From the NCBI GenBank assembly GCA_036336715.1, contig JAYZFP010000081.1, positions 1 to 34,015 of the forward strand: a stretch of DNA of 34,015 nt, in the 5' to 3' direction. The position numbers and the translations under genes were made by a program. How positions within the stretch are numbered: the stretch's first letter is position 1; every line of letters begins with the position of its first letter. Origin of the DNA: JABAAE01 sp036336715. Lineage in GTDB: Bacteria > Planctomycetota > Planctomycetia > Pirellulales > Pirellulaceae. Under the pieces are notes generated by a model. That model had not been told where the DNA came from and did not search any database. It was given only the letters and a program-made list of their open reading frames with translations. This document shows positions 14,384 to 22,312 of the stretch, piece after piece.

Positions 14384-16057
14384 TTATTCCCGCATTCCGG
14401 AATGGTCAATCCGCTTCCAGTATTTTTCAAAGGCTCCGTCGGCATGGAAATCGGGGCTATTGTCAATGTCATGGCACTCCAGGCATTTTTGCCTCGCATC
14501 CTTCAGCGTGATCCTGACCATTTTTTGGTACTTTTCCACGTCCTCTTCATTTTCCTGGGCGGCCACATGCAGTGAACCGGGGCCATGGCAGTTTTCGCAC
14601 CCGTTACCGTGCAGGTGCTTGGCCGTCTCGTCCAGGTAACCACTCTTGTAGGGATAGTACTTACGGGGGTTCCAGCCGGTGGCATGACAACTGAGGCACT
14701 CCGGGTCAAATTTTCGGACTACCCAGTTTCTTTCGTTAGGCTCCAGTAACGAGGCGGTGGCCCTGGTGTGCGGCCCGACCTCGTCGCCAAATTCTGCCAC
14801 TCCGTCCTTCCAGACATCATGCGCATCCCCGTGACAGTCAGCACAGGCAGCGGATCCCACGAAGGTCGCTCCACTGGGGTGGGGAACCATGTTGTCCTTC
14901 AGGTTGGCAAAAATGTTTCGCTCCACCTGGGACTGGTAATCCCGGAAGACCTCCTTGATTTCCTCCGAGTCCTCGTAGGCGGCACTTAGGTTGACCCGCT
15001 GGTACTTGAATTTCCTGCCGTCAGAGTAGAAGCCGATGACCCCGGCGTACATTCCCTTGGTGCCTACCTGGACCACCCGGGAGAGGTGATCACCGGATTT
15101 GATTTCTTCCGGCTTGTTGGTTGGCTCTCCGGCTCCGCCAGCGGTTATCACGATGTCAAAATGGGGGTACTTTTTAACAAGCCGACTGGTATCCTCCAGG
15201 GAGGTGTGTGCAATCAAAACATTGGCGTCGGCCTTTTCCTTTTGCATCAGCGGCCAAACCGCTTCGATTCCCTCGTCCGGTTTCCTCAGGCAGAGGTCTT
15301 CGTTGGCGATGGCGTCAAATGCTTCCTCGCCCAGGACGGCGGTGATGGCAATTTTTTTGCCATTTGTCTGAATGACCTTGAAGGTCGATACCATTTTGTC
15401 TTCTTCAAAACTGGCATCTGCAAAGTCTGCAAATATTGTCACGTTGTTGCAGAGGAAAGGGTGTGCCGTGGGATCTTCTGCGGTTCCTTCCAGGTTTTGC
15501 ATGGTGGAAACCAGTTCGATGGCAGGGAGCCTCAGGTCATCCCGTCCGAATCCAATCGCGTCGTAATTGAAAATTTCAGCCAGTGTTTTTGCGGTGGTCT
15601 TGAATTTGATTTCCGGTTGGGGGCCGAACCGGCGTACCTGGTTGCCGGCATCGATTTTGACCAGGTTCCATCCTTTTGATTCCAGGGTTTTACTCAGGGT
15701 ATGGCGACGCAACAAACCGCCCTTCTGGTTCTCCAACCCCGTGCAGCCACAAGGCTCGATATAGCCGTGTTGCCGACCGGTAATCAAAAGGGCGAAGTCC
15801 GGTTTTTCCCACGATCCGAAAATCCGCTGGACTTCCTTTTTGGCATTACCGATGATCCGGTTCTTTTTTTCAAATTCCTGACGTTCGGTCGTTTCGACCT
15901 CCTGGGGTTTTGCTTTTGATTGAGAGTCGTCTCCCCGGCTGGCTGTGCCGGAGCAACCAGCAAGACAGAAAAGCGTCAAGCCCAACAGGGCTGTAAAGGC
16001 CAGGTAGAGTGATTTTTTGGGTGCGGGAATCATCGGAAGGCATTTTGGGTTCGACAT
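14384..16057 (-). CDS. Lipoprotein fusing a degenerate 5'-nucleotidase-like domain to a tetraheme cytochrome c
   Basis: This 557-residue protein begins with a signal peptide ending in a lipobox L-A-G-C (Cys35), so it is probably lipid-anchored and exported. Residues 85-360 follow the outline of the UshA/SoxB metallophosphatase fold: H-G-Y-I-E-P-C-G-C, then G-G-L-L-R-R, D-A-G-N, Y-D-A-I-G-F-G, and L-I-A-H. Most metal ligands of that family are replaced. The expected N-D-x-H is G-R-Q-H at 94-97, D-A-G-D is D-A-G-N at 136-139, G-N-H-E is G-R-D-D at 171-174, and the G-H-x-H is absent. Residues 400-557 hold four CxxCH haem sites at 405, 454, 487 and 525, resembling the cytochrome c554 group. Electron transfer is therefore likely and hydrolysis unlikely. 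It is convergent with the hydrolase gene. Confidence 0.88.
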   Translation of the reverse strand: MSNPKCLPMIPAPKKSLYLAFTALLGLTLFCLAGCSGTASRGDDSQSKAKPQEVETTERQEFEKKNRIIGNAKKEVQRIFGSWEKPDFALLITGRQHGYIEPCGCTGLENQKGGLLRRHTLSKTLESKGWNLVKIDAGNQVRRFGPQPEIKFKTTAKTLAEIFNYDAIGFGRDDLRLPAIELVSTMQNLEGTAEDPTAHPFLCNNVTIFADFADASFEEDKMVSTFKVIQTNGKKIAITAVLGEEAFDAIANEDLCLRKPDEGIEAVWPLMQKEKADANVLIAHTSLEDTSRLVKKYPHFDIVITAGGAGEPTNKPEEIKSGDHLSRVVQVGTKGMYAGVIGFYSDGRKFKYQRVNLSAAYEDSEEIKEVFRDYQSQVERNIFANLKDNMVPHPSGATFVGSAACADCHGDAHDVWKDGVAEFGDEVGPHTRATASLLEPNERNWVVRKFDPECLSCHATGWNPRKYYPYKSGYLDETAKHLHGNGCENCHGPGSLHVAAQENEEDVEKYQKMVRITLKDARQKCLECHDIDNSPDFHADGAFEKYWKRIDHSGMRE

Positions 16058-16265
16058 GGAATCTTCATCGACCCTGGAAAACGGAAAAGGTCAAGGAAGT
16101 TGCTATTAGGTACGATAAATCAGGACAAATGTTCAGTTCATTATCGTTATAGAGGTTATGGGAAATGGCGGTCGTCGGCTATCAGCATTTGCCGAAAAAT
16201 TTGGTAGTTGAGCCACGAATCCCCTACGGTTGGGCTGGTTTTTTCAGTCCGGAATTGAAAGTGCG

Positions 16266-17519
16266 ATGAATCCGGATATCGCTATAGTTGGAGCCGGTGC
16301 TGCCGGATTTTTCGCAGCCATATCGGCAGCTCGCACCGGGAAACGAGTGTTGCTGCTGGAGAAAAACACCAAGACGGGAGTCAAGATCCTGATGTCCGGT
16401 GGCACCCGGTGTAACCTGACCCAGAGTACCGATGCCCGGGGGATCGTGGAGGCTTTCGGTCGCCCGGGGAAATTTCTACATTCGGCACTCGCCTCCCTTG
16501 GGCCAGAGAAGGTCGTGGAATTTTTTCACCAGGCGGGAGTGCCGACCAAGGTGGAATCCACAGGGAAAATTTTTCCAGCTTCGGATCGGGCGATCGATGT
16601 CCGCAACGCGTTGTTGCGGGAAGTCGAGAGCCATCCGTCGATCGAATTGAAAACCGGGGTCGGCGTGTCCGGAATCAGGCAGGCGGAAGGTGGATTTTCC
16701 GTCAGACATGGCCAGCGGGAAACCATTGCCAAATCTGTAATTCTAACCACCGGTGGAAAGTCCTACCCGGGATGTGGGACGGTTGGAGAGGGCTACCAAT
16801 GGGCGGCGGACTTTGGACACCATATCGTTCCACCGGTGCCGGCGCTAACTCCCATTGTGACTCCCCAACAATGGGTAAAGGAACTCAGGGGCATCACCGT
16901 CCCTTCTGTAAATTTCGGGGTCTTCGAGGAGGATCGGATCTGCCGTCTTTCGGACGGAAATTTCAAAAAATTGGCAGTCTCCTCTGCAAGGGGATCTTTG
17001 CTTTTCACTCATTTTGGCTTTTCAGGGCCAGCAGCCCTGAATGTCAGCCGGGAGATTTCACGCTGTCAGTCACCCAGCCTGAAAATTGTCATCGATTTTC
17101 TCCCTGGCATTCGCAGGCAGGATTTGCACGCAGAACTGACGCTCCAGGAGAACGTGCGAAAACAGGCCCGAACCCTGTTTCAGGACCGGCTTCCTGACCG
17201 ACTTGCCCAGAGCCTGGTATCACTTGCAGGCTTGGGGCGGGGCCAGAACCTGGCCGAAACCGGCCGGGCCCAAAAGGAATCGCTGGTGGAAAAAATCAAG
17301 CATTGCGTGGTGGATATCGAGGGAACCCGTGGATTCAAAAAGGCGGAGGTGACTGCTGGTGGTGTCTGCCTCAAGGAAGTAAACTCTCAGACGCTGGAAA
17401 GCAAGTTGTGCCGGGGACTTTTTTTTGCCGGTGAGATTCTCGATCTGGATGGACCGATTGGAGGCTACAACTTTCAGGCAGCTTTCAGCACGGGATACCT
17501 GGCCGGACTGCACGCATGA
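16266..17519 (+). CDS. BaiN/HI0933-family FAD-dependent oxidoreductase
   Basis: The 417-residue flavoprotein starts with the FAD-binding I-V-G-A-G-A-A-G-F motif and the L-L-E-K strand end. It continues with the family signature K-I-L-M-S-G-G-T-R-C-N-L-T. Further family marks are T-T-G-G-K-S-Y-P-G-C-G-T, F-T-H-F-G-F-S-G-P-A, and the C-terminal G-L-F-F-A-G-E-I-L-D-L-D-G-P-I-G-G-Y-N-F-Q-A-A. Members (BaiN, YhiN, HI0933) are aminoacetone-like or bile-acid-type oxidoreductases, and most are of unknown substrate. Length matches the family. The ATG at 16266 is the natural start; an upstream TTG would add residues not found in the family. Its TGA overlaps the ATG of the GNAT gene by four bases, so the two are translationally coupled. 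Confidence 0.93.
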   Translation: MNPDIAIVGAGAAGFFAAISAARTGKRVLLLEKNTKTGVKILMSGGTRCNLTQSTDARGIVEAFGRPGKFLHSALASLGPEKVVEFFHQAGVPTKVESTGKIFPASDRAIDVRNALLREVESHPSIELKTGVGVSGIRQAEGGFSVRHGQRETIAKSVILTTGGKSYPGCGTVGEGYQWAADFGHHIVPPVPALTPIVTPQQWVKELRGITVPSVNFGVFEEDRICRLSDGNFKKLAVSSARGSLLFTHFGFSGPAALNVSREISRCQSPSLKIVIDFLPGIRRQDLHAELTLQENVRKQARTLFQDRLPDRLAQSLVSLAGLGRGQNLAETGRAQKESLVEKIKHCVVDIEGTRGFKKAEVTAGGVCLKEVNSQTLESKLCRGLFFAGEILDLDGPIGGYNFQAAFSTGYLAGLHA

Positions 17520-18073
17520 TTTATAACGTAACGCCTGAATTTGAAACGACACGCCTGGTCGCCAGTCAATGGAAAGTCGACTTTGCGGAACCGGCGTTTG
17601 AAATCTATTCCGATACGGAAGTGACCCGCTTTATTGGCGGCATGGCCGTCCGGGACGTCGATCAGATGCGTTCGCGGATAGGGGAGATCATCGAACGAAA
17701 CAGGAGTTTCCCACCAGGGCTTGGAAGTTATCCGATGTTTCTCAAATCCACAGGTTCGCTGGTCGGGACTGCCCTGATCAAACCGTTGCCCGACCCGACT
17801 GGCAAACTGACCAGGGATGTTGAAATTGGCTGGCATCTTTCGCGCCGGCAATGGGGCAGGGGATACGCAACAGAATGGGGTAAAAAACTGATGCAAATCG
17901 CTTTCGAGGAACTTGAGTTGCCCGAGGTCCATGCAGTCATTGATCCTCCCAATGAGAAATCAAAAAAGGTCGCCGAGCGTCTTGGGATGGAGCATTTGGG
18001 ACAGACGACCGCCTACTATCATGGTGAACCGATCGAACATTATCGTATGAGGCGGATGGAATGGGGAGGCTGA
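17516..18073 (+). CDS. GNAT-family N-acetyltransferase (RimJ/RimL type)
   Basis: The 185-residue product opens with F-E-T-T-R-L-V-A-S, typical of the RimJ/RimL branch of GNAT acetyltransferases. It carries the acetyl-CoA pyrophosphate loop as R-R-Q-W-G-R-G-Y-A-T-E near residues 119-129, followed by N-E-K-S-K-K-V-A-E-R-L-G-M, the family's motif B. These enzymes acetylate N-terminal amino groups of proteins, or small amines such as antibiotics or polyamines. Nothing here identifies the substrate. The ATG at 17516 overlaps the stop of the flavoprotein gene in an ATGA arrangement, which supports co-translation. The gene is convergent with the kinase gene, with a 65-bp spacer that holds a 10-bp direct repeat. 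Confidence 0.9.
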   Translation: MIYNVTPEFETTRLVASQWKVDFAEPAFEIYSDTEVTRFIGGMAVRDVDQMRSRIGEIIERNRSFPPGLGSYPMFLKSTGSLVGTALIKPLPDPTGKLTRDVEIGWHLSRRQWGRGYATEWGKKLMQIAFEELELPEVHAVIDPPNEKSKKVAERLGMEHLGQTTAYYHGEPIEHYRMRRMEWGG

Positions 18074-18116
18074 ACCCGTCCTGTTGGTAGGGTGAAAAAG
18101 AAACGGGCGATCCGGG

Positions 18117-18137
18117 CTGGTAGCGGCCTGGTAGCGG
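18117..18137. repeat. 10-bp tandem direct repeat
   Basis: CTGGTAGCGG occurs at 18117-18126 and again at 18128-18137, one base apart, in the spacer just before the stop of the kinase gene. It is a small local duplication with no obvious function. Confidence 0.6.
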
Positions 18138-18138
18138 G

Positions 18139-21069
18139 CTAGGGATCGTCCTGTTTTTCCGGGCGATCCTGGAGTGGTTGCCCGGCCGCTTTTCGGGCCA
18201 GATTCAATTCTGCGAAAATCCTCTGGACGAGAACATCGTCTTCACCATCCTCGGTAATTGAGAGCAGGCAGTCTTCGGCTTCTTGCAGGAATGCCATTGA
18301 TTTTTCCGTATCGTCCGAGAGCGTGTACTGCGCGGCGAGAATTACCAGGTACTGGGAGAAATTTACCTTGTACGCGTAGTAGGCGGGATACTTGGCGACC
18401 AGCTCCCGGTAGATATTGACCGATTCTTCAAGTTTTTTCCGGTTGACGGGCGAGACACTCAAACGCTGAATGGTGCCCCTTGCCTGTGCATTGGCATACA
18501 GAGCCTGGTACTCACTAACGGTTGGCCATTTTTCAACCAGTTCCCGTGCGACGCGGGCCGCGGTGACGGGGTTGGTTGGGCTGTTGCGGGTCCGCTCGAG
18601 GTTGCAGAGGAAATCTGCCAGCTCGAATCGGTAAGCCGGGTTGTTGGGATGCTTTTCAACCAGTTCTTCCAGGATTCGCTTTGCTTTTTCAAACGAACTG
18701 GCAGCGATTCTCTGGTCCTTGGAAGTGCGATGGATTCGAACCCGATCCTGGTAGGCCCTCGATAATTCCAGCTGGTAGGTAGAATTTTCGGGGGCCCTCT
18801 CAATCAGTCCCAACAACAATTCGATCGCTTTTTCGTTTGCCCTTCGCACCAGGTTCTTTTTTCCGGCGTCCCGGTTGTTAATGGCAACGAATACCTTTTT
18901 GCGCCGGGGATACGGTTTGCGTGTCTTTTTTTCCGCGGGATTTCCCTTTCCAGCGGTGGGTTGCTGGGTTTTGGCAATCACCTGGCGGTTGATCACGTAA
19001 CCCACTCGCGTGTACATGGAGGTGAACAGATTGAGGGACCTGGCAAATTCAAGCTGTATGGCGGGAGATTTTTGCTGGATGGAATCAAACAGGTCCTTGC
19101 AGTCTGCAATGGCCTTTTCGGCTTTTTCAAAGTCACCCCGTCGATTGGCACAGTAGGAAAGTTCGTTCAGTATTCTCATGCGGATCAAACGGTTTTCATC
19201 TCCCGAGATCTTGTCTTCCCCCAGCTTGGCAAAACTGTGGATTGCCTCCTCGAAAGCTGTTTCGGATTCAGCCAGTCTCCCCAGGCTCTGCAGGATTTCC
19301 GCGACACGAAGTTGAGCCTGGGATGACTGTGAGGACAGGTCCGCACGGTTTTGTTCGGCAAATTCCTCGAAAAAGCCCAACAGCGTTTCCAGAACTTCGA
19401 TGTCGGAATTGGTCAACGACGTTTCAAAGGAGCGGACCTCTTCGTCTTCTACTTCGACGGCAATTCCATGCGGTATCCCCCGGCGGGAGATGTTGGCCAT
19501 GATTTCTTCAAACGCACGCACCGCACCAGAAAAATTGGATTCGGCAAGTTGACGCTGTTTCTTTGCTTCGGCAAGTGCGTTTTCTGCATTGGTTTTACTT
19601 TTTTCGGCACGTTCAAACTCGATTTGCTTTGCCGTCAAGGCCGCTCGGGTAGTCTGATTCCCGACGAGGGCCACGACAGCCACGGCGATCAGGAGAGCAA
19701 TGGAGAGGCTGGCGAGGGAAGCAATCAAGGGATTCCGTTTGGACCACCGCCACGCCTGTTCGGCCAGGTGGATTCGGCGGGCGGAAATGGGGCGGCCATC
19801 GATATAGCTGATCAGGTCATCCCGGAATTGTCCTGCAGTCTGGTAACGGTGCTTCGGATCCACGGCACAGGCTTTGAGCACGATCGTGTCCAGGTCCCTT
19901 GGCAGGCTGGGGTCGATCCTGCTTGGACTGGGGGGCGCCTGTTCTGTTTTCAGTTTCATCAGCGGAGCTGACCGTGTTTCCGAGTAGGCTGGCTGGAGGA
20001 CCAGCATTTCAAACAGGGTCAATCCGAGGCTGCAGATATCCGATCGGGCATCTCCGCCGCCACTAAACTGTTCGGGAGACATGTAACGCAGGGTACCTAC
20101 CATGTCACCTGTTTTGGTGATTCCATCATTTTCGTCAAATTTGGCCAGTCCGAAATCGGTGACCCAGACGGTTCCCTGTTGATCCATCAGAAGGTTGGAC
20201 GGCTTGATGTCACGGTGCATTACCCCCTGCTCATGAGCATATTCGAGCGCATCGGCAATATCAGCGATGCATTCACAAACCCTTTTTCGGTAATGCTCCT
20301 TTTGTTTGTCCGAGTGAACCGGGAGCTTTTCCAGGGCCATGGCCTCGGATTCCGCCGATGTTCCCGGTGAATCCGAATCCTGTTCAGGGGGCTTTACCGC
20401 GGTTTCTGAGCGGGTTGACTCATGCAGCAGCTGGGGATCCGTACGGGAAAAATAGGTTGAAACCGTTGACTCAAAATCAAACGATTTGGAGTGACGAAGG
20501 TTTTTCACTGCTTCGTGCAGGGGGATTCCATCGATTAATTGCATCGCGTAGTAGTAGATGCCCCCTTCTTCACCGCTTCCGAAAACGGGAACGATATTCG
20601 TGTGGTGAAGGCGGGCCGCTGTAGCGGCTTCCCGCTTGAACCTCGCAAGCTGACGGGGCGAATTGGAAATGGCTGGACTGATGACTTTTAGCGCCACGTT
20701 TCGCTGCAAGGAAAGTTGTACCGCCTCATAGACGATTCCCATTCCTCCCTGCCCAAGCTGACGGACAATTTCAAAGTCCCCGATGTTTTCCAGGTTCAGG
20801 TCGACCCGTTGGGTGGCTGCAGGAGAACCGGACCGTGAAAGCTGTTGGCGGCTCGCTTTTTCCATTCTCGCAATGGCAGGGAAAACCGACCGGATCCCGT
20901 TCTCCAAATCCGGGTGCTTCTGCACATAATCTTCGATGGAAGGTGTCTCTCCCATTCTTATCTGATGAGCGAACTGATCTGCCAGTATTTCGACAGGGTT
21001 CCGGTCTTCCGCTCCCGATGGGGAACTGTCCTCGCTGGAATCGGCTGCAGGTTGGGTGGGGGGGCTCAT
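18139..21069 (-). CDS. Membrane Ser/Thr protein kinase with TPR-rich C-terminus
   Basis: The 976-residue protein has an N-terminal segment with E-T-P-S-I-E-D-Y-V-Q-K-H-P, common in planctomycete kinases. The kinase domain has G-Q-G-G-M-G at 106-111, the catalytic lysine of V-A-L-K at 128, H-R-D at 285-287 and D-F-G at 305-307, so all key residues are present. An insert of about 70 Ser/Glu-rich residues (about 184-259) separates the N-lobe from the HRD region. A single transmembrane helix (about 449-470) follows, then a coiled-coil-like stretch and TPR-like helices to the end. The kinase is therefore cytoplasmic and the TPR part external. I set the start at the ATG at 21069. It follows the sigma factor gene after 7 bases, and its ribosome-binding site overlaps that gene's stop. 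Confidence 0.93.
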   Translation of the reverse strand: MSPPTQPAADSSEDSSPSGAEDRNPVEILADQFAHQIRMGETPSIEDYVQKHPDLENGIRSVFPAIARMEKASRQQLSRSGSPAATQRVDLNLENIGDFEIVRQLGQGGMGIVYEAVQLSLQRNVALKVISPAISNSPRQLARFKREAATAARLHHTNIVPVFGSGEEGGIYYYAMQLIDGIPLHEAVKNLRHSKSFDFESTVSTYFSRTDPQLLHESTRSETAVKPPEQDSDSPGTSAESEAMALEKLPVHSDKQKEHYRKRVCECIADIADALEYAHEQGVMHRDIKPSNLLMDQQGTVWVTDFGLAKFDENDGITKTGDMVGTLRYMSPEQFSGGGDARSDICSLGLTLFEMLVLQPAYSETRSAPLMKLKTEQAPPSPSRIDPSLPRDLDTIVLKACAVDPKHRYQTAGQFRDDLISYIDGRPISARRIHLAEQAWRWSKRNPLIASLASLSIALLIAVAVVALVGNQTTRAALTAKQIEFERAEKSKTNAENALAEAKKQRQLAESNFSGAVRAFEEIMANISRRGIPHGIAVEVEDEEVRSFETSLTNSDIEVLETLLGFFEEFAEQNRADLSSQSSQAQLRVAEILQSLGRLAESETAFEEAIHSFAKLGEDKISGDENRLIRMRILNELSYCANRRGDFEKAEKAIADCKDLFDSIQQKSPAIQLEFARSLNLFTSMYTRVGYVINRQVIAKTQQPTAGKGNPAEKKTRKPYPRRKKVFVAINNRDAGKKNLVRRANEKAIELLLGLIERAPENSTYQLELSRAYQDRVRIHRTSKDQRIAASSFEKAKRILEELVEKHPNNPAYRFELADFLCNLERTRNSPTNPVTAARVARELVEKWPTVSEYQALYANAQARGTIQRLSVSPVNRKKLEESVNIYRELVAKYPAYYAYKVNFSQYLVILAAQYTLSDDTEKSMAFLQEAEDCLLSITEDGEDDVLVQRIFAELNLARKAAGQPLQDRPEKQDDP

Positions 21070-21076
21070 TTTGGGT

Positions 21077-21083
21077 TCACCTC
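21077..21083 (-). promoter_or_regulatory. Ribosome-binding site of the kinase gene, overlapping the sigma factor stop
   Basis: On the minus strand GAGGTGA lies seven bases before the kinase ATG and contains the TGA stop of the sigma factor gene. The arrangement suggests that ribosomes finishing the sigma factor feed translation of the kinase, and it supports the start chosen at 21069. Confidence 0.6.
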
Positions 21084-21727
21084 TCCAGACGATCCATGAT
21101 TTCACCCAGCTTGGTGACAGCCCGTACATAACGATTGCTGGCCGCGGCAGGCTTTATGCCGATGATTTCAGCCACTTCGCTGTTGGACAACTGCTCAAAA
21201 TGGCGGAGCGCTAGTATTTCCCGATCCGTTTCTCCCATGCTTTCCAACGCCGCATTCAAATGGTCGATTTCTTCGGCCTTGATGGCGGCCTGGCTGGGCG
21301 AGGTCAATTGGCCCACCAGTTCCCTGGCAAGCAGCTGGCTGGTATCGCTTTGATCGACTGCCGGGAGGTTGATGGGGATTTCTTTCTGGACGGTGCGTTT
21401 CTTGCGGAAGTGGGCCCGTTGGAATTCGATCAAAACCTGCAGCGTCAGTTGCCTGAGCCAGACAAACAGGGAAACGGCCGGTTTTTCAATGAAAGAACGG
21501 TAGCGGGATTTGGCATTGAGGAAAACCTCCTGCAGCACGTCCTGAGCGTCCACACGTGAACGGATCCGCGAATCCATGCGGAATTCCACAATTCTCTCTA
21601 GCTGGGGCCGGAATTTTGAGAAAACGGTGGCAATCGACTCATCCTGGGGATCGTTCGGAGAACGATCACGCAAAAAGAGGATGTCTTCGTCTACGTTATC
21701 ACGGTATTTTACGCCGTCACTGCTCAT
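21077..21727 (-). CDS. ECF-type RNA polymerase sigma factor
   Basis: The 216-residue protein has the two-domain layout of extracytoplasmic-function sigma factors. Region 2 includes D-A-Q-D-V-L-Q-E-V-F, and region 4 is the C-terminal helix-turn-helix with L-R-H-F-E-Q-L-S-N-S-E-V-A-E-I-I-G. It would direct RNA polymerase to a set of promoters. In planctomycetes such factors are often encoded directly ahead of a membrane Ser/Thr kinase, and phosphorylation by the partner is thought to activate them instead of a classic anti-sigma factor. That arrangement is seen here, and no anti-sigma gene is present. I use the ATG at 21727, because the earlier in-frame TTG adds only nine residues and has no ribosome-binding site. 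The upstream region carries an ATTGA-TGCT-TCAAT dyad that may be a regulatory site. Confidence 0.93.
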   Translation of the reverse strand: MSSDGVKYRDNVDEDILFLRDRSPNDPQDESIATVFSKFRPQLERIVEFRMDSRIRSRVDAQDVLQEVFLNAKSRYRSFIEKPAVSLFVWLRQLTLQVLIEFQRAHFRKKRTVQKEIPINLPAVDQSDTSQLLARELVGQLTSPSQAAIKAEEIDHLNAALESMGETDREILALRHFEQLSNSEVAEIIGIKPAAASNRYVRAVTKLGEIMDRLER

Positions 21728-21892
21728 CACTTCATTAAACCATTGAACTGCCAATTGGGTGCTGCCGACAGCCGATTATTTTTCAAAAATTGATGCTTCA
21801 ATCGATTCATCCGGAATCCGGTCGAAAAAAAGTGTAAGCCGGGTGGCTTCTGTCGGTATTTCATTTGGAGCCGGTCTGTTTACCAAAACGGC

Positions 21893-21939
21893 AGGACCCT
21901 GGGAAAAGGACCCTCGGAAAAGGACCCTCGGAAAAGGAC
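21893..21939. repeat. 14-bp tandem repeat, about 3.4 copies
   Basis: The unit AGGACCCTCGGAAA repeats at 21893-21906 (with one change, G for C), 21907-21920 and 21921-21934, followed by a partial AGGAC at 21935-21939. The two inner copies are identical. It is in non-coding DNA upstream of the sigma factor gene and is a likely site of copy-number variation. Confidence 0.85.
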
Positions 21940-22080
21940 AGTCAAATTCAGAAGATGATTCACCCGGTGTGACCGAACCGAAACCAGGCGATCCGCCCTG
22001 GAAAAGAAATCCGCCACTCCCTACGGCAGGCTGCTGGAGTCCAGTCCTGTCGCCGGGTATCCAGCGGATTCTGATGCGGG

Positions 22081-22101
22081 ACCCGGTTATTCCAACCGGG
22101 T
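22081..22101. other. Perfect 8-bp hairpin in non-coding DNA
   Basis: ACCCGGTT at 22081-22088 is mirrored by AACCGGGT at 22094-22101 around a 5-base loop. It lies 31 bases before the terminator hairpin and is not in any gene. It may be part of a structured transcript. Confidence 0.5.
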
Positions 22102-22132
22102 GGTGTCGCAATCCATGAAACAACTGCTGTGC

Positions 22133-22170
22133 AAAAGCTGGCGGGGCTGATTGGCCTCGCCAGCTTTTCT
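22133..22170 (+). terminator. Strong intrinsic terminator, possibly bidirectional
   Basis: AAAAGCTGGCG at 22133-22143 pairs perfectly with CGCCAGCTTTT at 22158-22168. One G-T pair and three more G-C pairs extend the stem to 15 pairs with a 6-base loop. In the plus direction the stem is followed by TTTTCTTTTG. In the minus direction it ends in four T residues and lies about 145 bases downstream of the rluD-like stop, so it could end that transcript. A plus-strand transcript ending here would have no recognised gene. Confidence 0.75.
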
Positions 22171-22312
22171 TTTGTCATACCGCAGGAGGGAAAGCCTTTT
22201 TCGACAAGGTAAAAGGGGAAGTGCCCACCGAAAAAATTTCCCGGCCGGGTCCGCATCAAGGCCCCGGTCTTCCAGGCCATGATTCGGGAACGATGTCTCT
22301 TGAACCGACCAA

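Larger units (their letters stand above)
21728..22312. other. Non-coding region between sigma factor gene and rluD-like gene
   Basis: No convincing gene lies in these 585 bases; the open frames on both strands give low-complexity or unfamiliar products. The region holds a 14-bp tandem repeat (21893-21939), a perfect 8-bp hairpin (22081-22101) and a strong terminator hairpin (22133-22170). The left edge should hold the promoter of the sigma factor gene, but no clear consensus is visible. Confidence 0.6.

Noticed and set aside
18725..18745. TTCGAA-containing sequence resembling a tRNA T-arm
   Set aside because: It is inside the kinase coding region, and no matching acceptor, D or anticodon arms surround it.
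21759..22118. Possible 119-residue gene between sigma factor and rluD-like genes
   Set aside because: It would start with GTG without a ribosome-binding site, runs through the tandem repeat, and has no recognisable domain.
22119..22150. 11-codon leader-peptide-like frame before the terminator hairpin
   Set aside because: Attenuation would need a regulated gene downstream on the plus strand, and none is there.
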